This document shows positions 36,170-46,302 of a stretch of DNA of 64,000 nucleotides, piece by piece. A model generated the notes under the pieces. That model ran no database searches. It worked only from the letters and a program-made list of their open reading frames with translations, and had not been told where the DNA came from. The stretch is from Acanthococcus lagerstroemiae. Lineage: Eukaryota > Arthropoda > Insecta > Hemiptera > Eriococcidae. The position numbers and the translations under genes are program-made. Every line of letters begins with the position of its first letter. The first letter of the stretch is position 1. The stretch lies in NCBI GenBank assembly GCA_031841125.1, contig CM063114.1, forward strand, positions 37,469,574 through 37,533,573. The letters are read 5' to 3'.

Positions 36170-36600
36170 TGGACCGAGTTCACATTTCTGTAATTTACTG
36201 TTGAAAAAAATTTTTCTGAGTGAGTTCTGTTCTCTCTGGACCGAGTTCACATTTCTGAGCATTCACTGTTGAAAACATTTTTCTGAGTGAGTTCTGTTCT
36301 CTCTGAATCGAGCTCACATTTCTGTAAATTTTCTGTTGAAAACATTTTTCTGTGTAAGTTCTGTACAATCCTAGACCGAGTTCATATTTCTGTGTAAGTA
36401 TTGTTCTCTCTGAATCGAGTTCACATTTTTGTACATTCACTGTTGAAAACACTTTTCTGGGCATTCGCTGTTGAAGTCACATTTTTGTACATTCACTGTT
36501 GAAAACACTTTTCTGTGTAAGTTTTGTTCTCTGTAACCAAGTTCACATTTGTGTGTAAGTTTTGTGTAATCCTAGACCGAGTTCACATTTTTGTGTTGGT
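36170..36600. repeat. subterminal repeat array in left TIR
   Basis: Diverged ~65-bp units share gaccgagttcacatttctg, actgttgaaaaca and ttctgtgtaagttctgt. About six units are present. The right TIR has one unit fewer in the equivalent place (51,290-51,640). Subterminal arrays may be binding sites for the integrase or for protein-primed replication; that role is inferred. Confidence 0.8.
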
Positions 36601-36833
36601 GTTAAAAGAATTGATATTGTAATATAAAGTGGTCGAGTTTCCATTTTTTTTATCAGACCACTTTTTTTTTTCTAACTTGGATTTCAAGTAATTTTTGTTT
36701 GTAATCTTAATACTAAAAAAAAAAAAAAAATAATAAATAAAAAATAAAAAAAATAATAAAAATAAAAAATAAAAATAATAAAAAAATAAAAATCGAAAAT
36801 TGATAACCTAGTTTAAAAAAAAAAAAAAAAATT

Positions 36834-36848
36834 ATATATTATAAAATG
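36834..36848 (+). promoter_or_regulatory. start-site motif, class 1 (TIR gene)
   Basis: The sequence attatatattataaa directly precedes the ATG at 36,846, which is followed by GAAATGAT. Almost the same context precedes the polymerase ATG at 38,981. The class is defined by comparison within this element only. Confidence 0.5.
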
Positions 36849-37631
36849 GAAATGATTGAAAGTAAAAGCAATAACTTTAATTTTGATGACTCTACACATT
36901 GTGTATCTAAAAAGATACCATCAGTGAAAGTGATTAATCAAGAACCTGTAGGCCTCTGGATGTCTAATGAAAATTTGATGTCTTGTGAGTGGAGAAAAAG
37001 TTGCAACGAGTCATGTTCAGATGCCAGCTGTGTAGAACATTTTGTAAATACAAAACCGCACACAATTGAGACTCGAGATGGATCAATTCAAGGTAGGATT
37101 ATTGATAAAAATCGTATTTTAATCATTAGACGCCAACTTAAACTTATCAGACTTTCTCGAAATGATTACTCTTTTGCTGGTTATTGGGTAAAAGGAGATA
37201 CAGACTATATTTCAGCACGTAAGTATCTCTTAGTGTTTCTAGATGAAAAGAATCATCCACTACATAAAGAACCAATCCAACTTACAGCTAGAGGTGTATT
37301 TCAGGTAGAATTTGATAAGAATTTATTAAAGTTTAGAAAAGAATTTAAAACAGTTTATAGTAAAACACGAGGTGTAATGTCAGATTTATGGTATTCTATG
37401 CTTGTGTTCTGTCCTACTTTTGTATCAAACGTAGTAGGTTCTTTAAAAAAGAGTAGAGCATGTTGTATTGAAAATTATATTGTTCCAACAGAATCTAATT
37501 TGAACTCTTTATGTGTAGGTAGAGATAAAGAAGTCTCAAAAATTGTTGAAGCTATGTTTAATGATTCTGAAAAATGGAAAGCTGAAAATAGTAAACCTTT
37601 CATAACCACATTAGTTCAAGAAAATGAATAA
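36846..37631 (+). CDS. TIR-encoded 261-aa protein, left copy, unrecognised
   Basis: I do not recognise this protein. It is intact, 261 aa, and identical in translation to the right TIR copy. Cysteines C19, C47, C53, C57 and C62 cluster near the N-terminus in a CEWRKSCNESCSDASC stretch, suggesting metal binding or disulfides. A basic RIIDKNRILIIRRQLKLIRL segment follows at ~85-105. The C-terminal third contains WYSMLVFCPTFVSNVVGS and a LKKSRACCIENYIVPT block. No signal peptide or clear membrane span is present. It starts at the ATG with the class-1 context. Because it lies in the TIR, the element always carries two convergent copies, one at each end, reading inward. A role in replication, end recognition or host control is possible but unsupported. 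Confidence 0.85.
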   Translation: MEMIESKSNNFNFDDSTHCVSKKIPSVKVINQEPVGLWMSNENLMSCEWRKSCNESCSDASCVEHFVNTKPHTIETRDGSIQGRIIDKNRILIIRRQLKLIRLSRNDYSFAGYWVKGDTDYISARKYLLVFLDEKNHPLHKEPIQLTARGVFQVEFDKNLLKFRKEFKTVYSKTRGVMSDLWYSMLVFCPTFVSNVVGSLKKSRACCIENYIVPTESNLNSLCVGRDKEVSKIVEAMFNDSEKWKAENSKPFITTLVQENE

Positions 37632-37669
37632 TGTATTTTTATATGATTTTTCATATAAAAATAATAAAA

Positions 37670-38086
37670 ATGGAAATGAATAACACTTTTAAAAATTATC
37701 ATTGCGAATTAAAAAACATTGAATTCCTTAAATGTTTTAAATATATTAATATTTATTTGGAAACAGATCTATATAAATTTATGGAAAATATTGTTTATGG
37801 CTTTATTCCTGAAAATAAAATTAAAGAATTTTATAAAGATTTAGAAAAAAAAGGCGAAAAAGAATTTGTAGAAGATATTAGAAAGACATTTAAATCTAAA
37901 GAACGAAAAGAAAATCAAAATATTTCAAGAAAAAATATTAATGATACAATGATAGAAACATTTGCTATTAGAACGGGAAAAAGTAAAGAAGATATAAAAA
38001 AAATTAAAATGCTAATACTTTTAAAAAAAATAACTAAAAAAAATATTACATTTAAAAATGGAGAAATAGAAAATATAGATTATTAA
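37670..38086 (+). CDS. 138-aa lysine-rich protein, unrecognised
   Basis: The frame is open from 37,631, but I place the start at 37,670. There aataataaaa precedes ATGGAAATGAA, the same MEM start used by the TIR gene and the polymerase. The product is small, polar and lysine-rich, with predicted helices. It has a segment LYKFMENIVYGFIPENKIKE near residues 35-55 and a KSKEDIKKIKMLILLKK segment towards the end. It has no recognisable domain. The start lies just inside the left TIR boundary, so the gene is present once only. Open frame and start context support a real gene. Confidence 0.65.
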   Translation: MEMNNTFKNYHCELKNIEFLKCFKYINIYLETDLYKFMENIVYGFIPENKIKEFYKDLEKKGEKEFVEDIRKTFKSKERKENQNISRKNINDTMIETFAIRTGKSKEDIKKIKMLILLKKITKKNITFKNGEIENIDY

Positions 38087-38099
38087 CATTTCAAACAAA

Positions 38100-38815
38100 A
38101 ATTATTTGAAATCCCTTGGAAAATGCGAAAAAACTCACGAGAAAATTTTGCAAAACCACTGCCCCCCGCGAACGCTCTGAATTTTTATTTGCATTTTTTT
38201 TTTGTCCGCGGGAGGCTGTGGAAACTCTGAGAGTTTTTTTTTTTTTTTTCCACCAAGGCCGTCGATTCACGCATCCGAGACTGATATGGCCGGCTTCATA
38301 TCAGCTCAGAGTACGCGAGTCTAAACCCGGTGTTATCTTTTTTTTTTTTTTTTTCACTGTAGTTCGACCTCCAAGCACCCAGCGACGCGTGTGCACCCGC
38401 GCCATCGGAGTACGTCAGAGATCTAGTACAGCGTTTTTTTTTTATTTATTTTGCATTGAATGTTACTACCTAATCAGCGCTGATTACAGAGACTTAGTAA
38501 CTCGACATCGTCGACCCCGAGATAACACTTTTGATTTGCCGCCGTGACGCTGCTGTTCAGTCACGGTTACAGTTTGTTATCCCGAGGGGAACTAGCCTAG
38601 GTGAGGTGTACGGACCTTTCCCCTCTTTAGCACTTCCGTCTAATATGGGGAGGAAGCCTAATGTACAGCTCCTAGCTCCGATAGAGTGTTATTTAAAATT
38701 TGTATATATACTTACGAAGCCCGTAACCAACATTACATATGAGTTTGAAAATGCAAACATAGCACTCTCATATTTATGAATAAATTATCATCGCCGTATA
38801 GATTCGATTCATATA
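38100..38815. other. GC-richer island with T-tracts inside the Polinton
   Basis: Between the 138-aa gene and the polymerase lies ~700 bp whose composition differs sharply from the AT-rich genes on either side. It contains ccgcgaacgctctg, gtccgcgggaggctg, cagcgacgcgtgtg and similar stretches. These are separated by T-runs of 9-17 bases near 38,190, 38,233, 38,338 and 38,435. A 143-codon frame crosses the T-runs, giving poly-phenylalanine, and is not credible. No target duplication was identified. It may be an inserted SINE-like element, a captured host sequence or a regulatory or origin region. Confidence 0.55.
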
Positions 38816-38968
38816 TAATTTTTTTTCAATGCCATGATGGTGTTATCATTTAATTGATTGCGCTAACCTTGTTAATTATTTGGTTGTTTTCGTGCATAAA
38901 TTAGCGTGTAATGAAGAAATACGATAAATAAAAAATTGAATTACGTTAAAAGAATAAATAGTAGTATT

Positions 38969-38983
38969 ATATATAATAAAATG
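38969..38983 (+). promoter_or_regulatory. start-site motif, class 1 (polymerase)
   Basis: The sequence ttatatataataaaATG, followed by GAAATGAT, matches the TIR gene start at all but a few positions. It decides the polymerase start at 38,981 rather than the upstream ATG at 38,936. Confidence 0.5.
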
Positions 38984-41900
38984 GAAATGATAAATAAAAA
39001 ATATGCACCGAGAATGTGTATAGAGTGTAATAAAAAAATTACATACAAAAATTATGCTAGACATGTCAGATCTAAGCATGGAAGGACAACAACAACAGCA
39101 AAAGATTTAAGAAATGATTTGCGAAATTGTGGAGTGAAAGGTGTATCTAAGTTGAAAAAATCTGAATTATTGGAAATTAGAGACAAGATACAGAGACAGA
39201 GTTCGAATTTTGAGAGAGAGATTCTGAATAAATTAACGAAAAAAGAACTCATTAAAAAAGTTGGAGAAAGAAACAAAAATTTAACTAGAGCTAAAATAAT
39301 TGAAAAATTCTTACAATCTCAAAATGTAAAGTATCTCCAAGAATTTAATTTTGATGATGATAGTTTTGATGAGCCTATAGTTCGTCCTAGTGTGAGAAAG
39401 ATAGATGGGTGTTGGAAAAATATGGTAAATCAATTCTCTATAGTATACGAACCTGCAAAATATGATTTAAGAATTTATTTAGACAAAATTACAGAACTTC
39501 TTGGTAGAAAGCTTAAAAGTGAGATGAAAAAGAAAAAGGCAATAAACATAGGATTAATAGCAGTTGTAAACTATATAGAAATAGATCACACAACTGGAGA
39601 TAAAATAGGTGATAAAGAGGCATATTTTCGATCAAAGCATCATATTATAGTAGATTCGAATGCAATTGAAAGTGCATTAATCTCAGCAAAAAATGAAGTT
39701 ATACAAAAGTATGAGAGTTATACTGCTCAAAATACTAAATATAAATTTGATCAAGTTATTGAAATAAATATTCAATCTGATAAAAATGACCCTTTACGTG
39801 GTGGGACTTATATTCAATTACCCAAATTTATTCAATCAAAAAAGTGTTGTATTAATGTGAAAAATATTCAAAATAGAAATTTTAAGTGTCTCAAGCAAGA
39901 AGATCTTAGATGCTTTGAATATGCGTTGGAAAGTATTTTGAATTCAGTTACAAATCATGTAGATCGAGTTTCAAATTATGATATCACGAAATATGAAGAA
40001 CTGAAAATGGAATATCCAGTTAATTTAATTCCAGAAAATATTAAAAAATATGAAAAATTTCTAGGTATATCTATCAATATTTATAAGTATGAGGAAGATG
40101 AAGAGGGTATTGGTCAATTTTCTTTAATTTATAAACCAAATCATAGTGAAAACCATGTAAATTTACTACAGTATAAGGATCATATTGTTGGGATAAAAAA
40201 CTTGAGTGCTCTATTAAAAGGAAAAATACATAAATATATAAATCATGTAGAAATTTGTATGAAATGCCATAAAAGATTTAAAGATAAATTAAAATATGGG
40301 GAACATTTAAAAAATTGTATAAATGATGAGCAAAAATATAGAAATGCCAAATGAAGAGAAGAAATTTCGAAAATATTGCACAAATGGGGCAGAACAATAT
40401 CATCCATACACAGTGACGTTGGATTTTGAATGTCTATTGGAAAAAATGCAAAAAGAAACTAAATCAACAAAATATCTCCAGAAACATATTGCTAACAGTT
40501 TTTGTTTCTATTCTGACCAACAAGGAACACAGCTGGTTAGAGACTCGAATGTACAAAACTTGATGAATCAATTCAATTCTTGGTTAATAGAACATGCTCG
40601 CGCATACAACAAGATAAGAAGAATTAATAAGCCAATGATTTGGAGACAAGATGAAGATATCAAATTCAAAGAAACTTCTCACTGTCATTTATGTAACAAG
40701 ATTCTTGCAGAAAATGAAAAAGTTAGAGATCATGATCATTATACAGGAAAATTTCGTGGGGTAGCCTGTAGAGAGTGCAACTTGCATTTAAGAATGCCAA
40801 GATTCATTCCAATTTTGATTCATAATTTAAAATACGATTCCAAAATATTTTTACAATGGTTGTTGAAATTATTTAGTGGGAACGAGAGGGAGCCTTCTGA
40901 GAAACATGATGTGAAAATTATTGCAGAAAATTGTGAAAATTATAAAACATTTTCCAAAAAGGTGGTGATAGATCATTGTGAAGTAAAACGAGATTCCACT
41001 TATTGCTGCACTTGTAAAAGAAAATATTGGGACAAAATATTAAAAAAATGTTCCTCTTGTCAAGGAGAAAAACTGAAAATAAGTAGGAAAGGAGATAAAA
41101 TACCTATAGAAATGGAATTTAGATTTATTGACACATTAAATTTTGTGGGAATTAGTTTAGATCAAGCAGTAAAAAATCTAGCAGAAGTGAATGACTGTTT
41201 TTGTGCTAGGTGTAAAAAAGTACAGAAAATTAGGAAAGGACAATTTTTACCAATAAATGAGAATGGTATTTTAAAATATGCAGCAAAATGTGAAATTTGT
41301 GATTCTGAATTGACAAAACCGATTAATTATAATAAATTTCAAAATATATTGAGAGAATTTAAAAAAGAAGACCTACATTTGGTTTTACAGAAGGGGATTT
41401 ATCCTTATGACTGGGTTAGTACTTATGATAAATTCTCTGAGCAATTACCATTAGATAAAAAGGCGTGGTATTCGATGTTAAATAATAAACATATATCTGA
41501 TGACGATTTATCAAAAGCAAAAAAAGTTTACAAATATTTTGGATGTAAAAATTTTGGAGATTATCATGATTTATACTTGAAACTAGATACAATTCTACAA
41601 AAGATATTTTTGATAATTTTAGGGAAATGTGTTATAAACATTATGGACTAGATCCTGTATATTATATTTCAGCACCACATTTATCAGATAGTGCTTCTTT
41701 AAAATTCACGAAACAATCGCTTGAGCTAATTACTGATCAAGAAAATTATGAAATTTATGAGAAAGGAATAAGAGGAGGGATTTCCAACATTCCTCATAGA
41801 CACGCTCTTGCTAATAATTGTTACTTTTACGATGAGAAAGAAAGAAAAACGATAAAATTAAGCAAAGAAAAAGCCAAAGAGAAAGGAATTTGGGATAGTA

Positions 41901-43270
41901 AAAAGCATATCAGTTATATTCTATATTTAGATTGTAATAATTTATATGGGTGGGCTCTGAGTCAACCATTACCAATAGGTGAATTCTTGAACTATAATTT
42001 GCTAGCCCATCAAATCAATGAAGCAAAAAATTCCGAAGCAAAGAAATCTTTAGAAAGCAAATTTGAAAAATTGACTTATAAACCATCAGACTTTACTCAA
42101 GATGTAATTCTTACTCTAGATGACAATGGTGAGTATGGATATACTTTTATAGCTGATCTTGAGATTCCTACAGAATTACACGAAAAATTTAAAGATTATC
42201 CCATGCTTCCAGAACAATATGTACCTAGAGAATCAGAATTGTCAGATTTTCAAAAAATTTTGATTGAACAAAAAATAGGTAATAAACCAAAAATGAGTAA
42301 ATTAATAAGTACGCTACACCCAAAACATAATTATCTCATTGATTACAGAATGTTGAAAGAATGCTTGAAACAAGGTATAGTTTTAAAGAGTATAAATAAT
42401 TACATAAGATTCAAACAAAAAGCTTGGATGAAACCATATATTGATAAGAATACAAGCTTAAGACAAAAAGCAAAAAATGATTATGAGAAAGATCTGTATA
42501 AATTACTCAATAATAGTGTCTATGGAAAACAAATGGAGAACGTTAGAAAAAGATGTACAGTACAAATAGTGACTACTTTAGACTCATTTCTTAAACAGAA
42601 TGAGTTTGAAACAAGAGTTGTTCTTGATGAAGAAACTGTTTTACTTCACATTCAAAATAAGAAAGTAAAGTTGAATAAACCAATATTTGGGGGGTTTGTT
42701 GTTCTGGAGTTGTCAAAATTATTAATGTTCCAGTTCTACTACAATGTTTTAAAAACGAAATATGGAGACAAAATAAGATTATTAGGAACTGATACAGATT
42801 CATTGATTGTTTATATAGAATGTGATGATGTTTATGAGGACATAAAAGAGAATCTAGATTATTACGACACTTCAGATTATTTAATGGATTGGATGCCTCA
42901 AGTAAACAAAAAAGTTCCAGGATTATTCAAGGATGAATACTTAGGAATCCCAATAAGAGAGTGGGTAGGACTAAGATCAAAAATGTACTCCTTCAGAAAC
43001 GACACATCGAAAGAGAAAAAAGTGTGTAAGGGAATTAAAAGATTGAATATAGAAAGAATGAAATTTGAAATGTACAAAAACTGTTTGTTCAATAGCAAGC
43101 AAACTAAGGAAATTGTGCATGGAATTGTTTCCAAAAAGCTGAAATTGTATACTATATCAATCAATAAAATTGCACTATCTCCTTATGATGATAAAAGATA
43201 CTTAATTGATGAAATGAATACACTTCCATATGGCTATAAAAAATATTGTATAATAAATGAAACGAACTAA
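38981..43270 (+). pseudogene. protein-primed family B DNA polymerase (Polinton POLB), frame broken twice
   Basis: This replicates the element by protein priming. Three overlapping frames together span ~1,425 codons, normal for Polinton polymerases. Frame 1 (38,981-40,354) has an N-terminal C2H2 finger (C13, C16, H28, H33), a helical SAP-like stretch and a second zinc-finger-like CMKCHKRF segment. Frame 2 (40,323-41,651) has Exo I VTLDFECL, an HNH-like RDHDHYTGKFRG block with paired cysteines, Exo II LIHNLKYDSK and Exo III YHDLYLKLD. Frame 3 (41,627-43,270) has palm motif A LDCNNLYGWA, motif B LLNNSVYGK and motif C GTDTDSLIV with both catalytic aspartates. Breaks fall within 40,323-40,354 (by an A-run) and 41,627-41,651. 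All catalytic motifs persist. The first ATG at 38,936 is less likely than 38,981. Confidence 0.95.
43247..43259 (+). promoter_or_regulatory. start-site motif, TATAATAAATG (ATPase)
   Basis: The sequence ttgtataataaATG overlaps the ATPase start, inside the last codons of the polymerase. It is a member of the TATAAATG-like class seen at most downstream genes. Confidence 0.45.
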
Positions 43271-43928
43271 AATAAAGAATAAGACTGAAGTTTTAAACTT
43301 TGATAATAGTGTTCCAACTTGTAGATTGAAGGAAGTGTTTCCTAATATAATGAGATGTTGTATATGTGGTCCTAGTGGGTCTGGAAAAACGAATGTTTTA
43401 TTGACTATATTAGTGGATAGACCATTACCTGATAATGTATATTTATGTTCAAATACTTCTAATCAACCAAAGTATGAAAAGTTTCGCCAAATATTGCAAA
43501 ACGAGAAACTTAAAAACAAAAAATTTCATACAGTATCACTCGAGGATTTACCAGACCCTAATAAAATAGAAAAAGGATCAGTAGTAATCTTTGATGATAT
43601 CTACACAGAAAACCATGATAAAATAGGTAAATATTATTCATGGAGTCGTCATAATGATATTTCATGCTACTATTTATCCCAAACATATTCAAAAATTCCA
43701 AAACAACAGATTAGAGATAATTTTAATTACTTAATTCTTTTTGAACAAGATCTTACCAATCTGACACATATTTATAACGAATATGCTAGGACCATAACAT
43801 TTAATCAGTTCAAATCAATATGTAATGATTGCTGGCAAAAACCGTATGACTTTGTAGTTATAGATAAAGAATGTGATCAGAAAAATGGTAGGTTCAAATA
43901 CAAATTTGAGGAAAATTTTATATTATAA
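43257..43928 (+). CDS. FtsK/HerA-type genome-packaging ATPase
   Basis: This is the DNA-packaging motor ATPase of Polintons and related viruses with a double jelly-roll capsid. The 223-aa protein is intact and of normal family length. Walker A is GPSGSGKT at residues 38-45 and Walker B VVIFDDI at 109-115. A sensor-like WSRHNDISCYYLSQTYSKIP stretch follows, with the S-Q-T typical of this family. The start at 43,257 overlaps the end of the polymerase by 14 bp. The stop directly abuts the ATG of the next gene. It is the only core replication or packaging gene in the element without a frame break. Confidence 0.95.
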   Translation: MKRTKIKNKTEVLNFDNSVPTCRLKEVFPNIMRCCICGPSGSGKTNVLLTILVDRPLPDNVYLCSNTSNQPKYEKFRQILQNEKLKNKKFHTVSLEDLPDPNKIEKGSVVIFDDIYTENHDKIGKYYSWSRHNDISCYYLSQTYSKIPKQQIRDNFNYLILFEQDLTNLTHIYNEYARTITFNQFKSICNDCWQKPYDFVVIDKECDQKNGRFKYKFEENFIL

Positions 43929-43931
43929 ATG
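43919..43931 (+). promoter_or_regulatory. start-site motif, TATTATAAATG
   Basis: The sequence ttatattataaATG overlaps the ATPase stop codon and gives the start at 43,929 of the following gene. Confidence 0.45.
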
Positions 43932-44773
43932 AGAAAGCTAACAGATTATAATTCAAATGATATTGATTTTTGTTGTAAAACAACGTGCACTTCTACAAAA
44001 AAATATTGAATGTGCAAAGTTAGGTCAAGTGAATAGAAAACTAGAAATGGAAGAAAACTATAAACCAATCATTGATACAATAAAAGACCTTAAGCCTGTA
44101 ATACAACAACCAGTATTACCTATGATTGCTGACAAACCAAGAGAAATTACCTATGAATGGTCAGAGGAAACACCAGGATTTGATATGTCTCAAAGTCTTG
44201 CATGTAGATATTTGTCTTACTATACTAATAAAAAAATACCTACTGATTCAACTTTTGGTATTAGATACGAAAATAAAGATTATTATATAGGAAATGCACG
44301 ACTCATGGAAGTTCATCATTATGCTGATAATGATCGTGCTGATATTAAGCTAAGTAATGACACTACCCTTTATCCAGGAACACAAGGACTATGGAATTAC
44401 TAACTATGCAAAACCTGAAAATTATACTGATGAAGACCTGAAAAATTATCAAAAAATTATTCTCAGTACAGAATCTTATCGTTCTGAGAATGGACAAATT
44501 AAAAGTAGTCGTGGGTACAAATATTTAAATTTCATCCAACCTATGTTGATTGAGAAGGAACTCATACTTTCACATCGTGGCTCTGGTCTTAAGAAAATTT
44601 ATACCAATCAGACTGATTATAAATACTGGAACGATCCTAAAGAATTAATTGATCGATTTACAATACTGAAAGGTATGTGGGAAGCAGGTAATCATAATCC
44701 ACAAATATTCAATGAAATGACCAACATTCGGGAGGAACTGATAGAAGCCAAAAAAAATTTAAAAACCTTATAA
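43929..44773 (+). pseudogene. conserved arthropod-Polinton protein (DUF8207-like), frame broken twice
   Basis: The function is unknown. Proteins with this signature are common in arthropod genomes next to Polinton genes. The frame opens MRKLTDYNS at 43,929 and is interrupted at an A-run near 44,000. It continues in another frame to 44,403, and after a second break within 44,357-44,403 ends at 44,773. The visible signature is DTTLYPGTQGLW at the second break, followed by YTDEDLKNYQKIILSTESYR and an SSRGYKYLNFIQPML block. This matches the 'PGT-GL...YT-EDL..Y..I...T...R......SSKG-KY' pattern I associate with DUF8207; the label is from memory of the family and should be checked. About 280 codons in total. 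It sits directly after the ATPase. Confidence 0.75.
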
Positions 44774-44779
44774 TAAATG
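44768..44779 (+). promoter_or_regulatory. start-site motif, TTATAATAAATG
   Basis: The sequence cttataataaATG overlaps the stop codon of the preceding gene and fixes the start at 44,777. Confidence 0.45.
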
Positions 44780-45440
44780 TTTACTAGAAAAAATCATCAT
44801 TATTTGTATGAATCAGTTGAAAAAATTCAGAATAACACGGGGAAAATCTTAGAGTCTGTTCTGAAAATTGTCATAAAAGATGTTGGCGAAATTTCAGATA
44901 TGATAATACAATGTATAAAAAATGTCATTAATAATGAAAATTATACTGTTGGTATAATAGAGTATGCTAATGGTGTGAAAGAGTACATAAACAATATAAA
45001 GGATAACACAAGCAGTATTTTACCACAACTGAAAAAGATTACTGAACATGATCAATCAGCTGTAACTGAACTGAAAAATATTACGCGGCAGGTAGTTGGA
45101 TTGGCTACCACCTGCGAGAATTCACTTTTCAATATTACCCAATTAGGAGCAATTTTAACAGAATTGAAAAATATATCAAAAACAAATCAAAATATTCAGA
45201 AAATATTGGAGGAAAATGTTCAAGAAATATTGGAGGGAAATTTACCACAAAAAATTGAAAAATATTCAGAAATATTGGAGAAAAAATTCACAAACAACTG
45301 AAAATATTCAAGAAATATTGGAGGAAAATTTACCACAAACAAATGAAAATGTTCAAGAAATATTGCAGGAAAATTTACCACAAACAAATGAAAATGTTCA
45401 AAAAATATTAGAGGAAAAGACAGAAATGTTCAAAATGTAG
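44777..45440 (+). pseudogene. helical repeat-tailed protein, unrecognised, frame broken once
   Basis: I do not recognise this protein. The first 174 codons predict a long, mostly helical chain without cysteine-rich or membrane segments, rich in I/N/K/E. One frame break lies within 45,216-45,301. The C-terminal part is a tandem repeat of ~15-residue units of the type NVQEILEENLPQ and TNE, at least four copies, encoded by ~45-bp DNA repeats. Coiled-coil or fibre-like architecture is possible. It sits between the DUF8207-like gene and the integrase, a position where Polintons carry variable genes. Confidence 0.65.
45216..45425 (+). repeat. 45-bp coding tandem repeat
   Basis: The words gttcaagaaatattg, gaggaaaatttaccacaa and acaaatgaaaat recur about every 45 bp, giving four or more units in the C-terminal part of the helical protein. 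The frame break lies inside this array, where slippage is expected. Confidence 0.8.
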
Positions 45441-45482
45441 GTTATCATGAAGGTCAATAGAAAATGTCAAGTAATATAAAAA

Positions 45483-46295
45483 ATGCAGTCATTAGTTGAA
45501 CTTGAAGCCAAAGAACTTCATAAACCTGTGATAAAAAAATTTCAGAAAAGAAAAATTATCACAAATGAAATCAATGAAATCTGGCAGGTGATTTATTAAT
45601 TATGTCCCAGTATTCAAAAGAAAATAGGGGTTATAAGTATATGTTAGTAGTTATTGACACCTTCTCAAAAGTACTCAGGATAAAACCCCTCAAGGAAAAA
45701 ACAGGGAAAGAGGTTTCTCAAGCTTTTGAGAAAATTATTGAAGAAAGCGAATATGGTCCACCTAAAAAATTACATGTCGACAAAGGTACAGAATTTGTAA
45801 ATTCAGTTTTTAAAAAATTAATGGGAAAAATAATATTCATATGTATCACACAGAGAATGAGGAAAAATCAGCAATTGGTGAGAGAGTAAACAGAACCATT
45901 AATGGGATGTTGAGAATAATTTTTGAGATTCATAAGAATCATAAATGGGTTCCATTTATACCAGAGATATTGCACGAATATAATAATGTGAGGGTACATA
46001 GAACAATAGGAATGCGTCCTTGTGATGTGAATAAAACAAATGAACAAGAAATTTTTCATAGAATGTATTCTTCAAGTTTCTCCACGCAACCAAAATTCAA
46101 GGAAGGAGATCGTGTGAGAATACCCAAAAAGAAAGAAACTTTTGAGAACAAGTATAAGAACAACTGGACAAGAGAAATATTGTAGTTGACAAAGTATTCC
46201 ACACAAACCCTCCCGTCTATTCTATTAAAGATTTGAAGGGTGAAGAAATTTTAGGTAAATTTTATCGCCAGGAACTTCAAAAAACAGTTTTCTAA
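45483..46295 (+). pseudogene. rve-family integrase (Polinton INT), frame broken three times
   Basis: This is a retroviral-type DDE integrase that joins element ends to target DNA and makes the 6-bp duplication. The N-terminal part reads LHKPVIKKFQKRKI. The catalytic core shows YKYMLVVIDTFSK, LHVDKGTEF (second aspartate) and GERVNRTING (glutamate), with HRTIGMRPCDV downstream and FKEGDRVRIPKK in an SH3/chromo-like C-terminal region. Frame breaks lie near 45,583-45,600 (at the first catalytic aspartate block IWQ...LIMSQ), 45,815-45,845 and 46,165-46,185. The last piece ends at 46,295. All pieces remain recognisable, with no in-frame nonsense apart from the shifts. Start at 45,483 after aatataaaa; length ~270 codons is on the short side for the family. 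Confidence 0.93.
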
Positions 46296-46302
46296 AATTT
46301 TC

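Larger units (their letters stand above)
36147..37666 (+). repeat. Polinton left terminal inverted repeat (1,520 bp)
   Basis: It is the reverse complement of 50,210-51,665. Identity ends where the left reads ataataaaaatgg and the right complement reads ataatacttatt. The ~64-bp length difference is explained by one extra subterminal repeat unit on the left. The TIR contains a repeat array, an A/T low-complexity tract (36,710-36,840) and a whole gene. Confidence 0.95.

Noticed and set aside
36195..36464. Minus-strand frame in the left TIR repeats and its counterpart at 51,415-51,726
   Set aside because: Both are read through subterminal repeat units, and unit loss changes the frame. They look like repeat shadows rather than genes.
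38116..38547. 143-codon frame in the Polinton island
   Set aside because: It runs through several T-runs giving poly-phenylalanine, and its composition is unlike the neighbouring genes. No start motif.
45483..46295. Endogenous retrovirus or LTR element suggested by the rve integrase
   Set aside because: There is no gag, protease or reverse transcriptase next to it, and it lies between Polinton genes inside Polinton TIRs.
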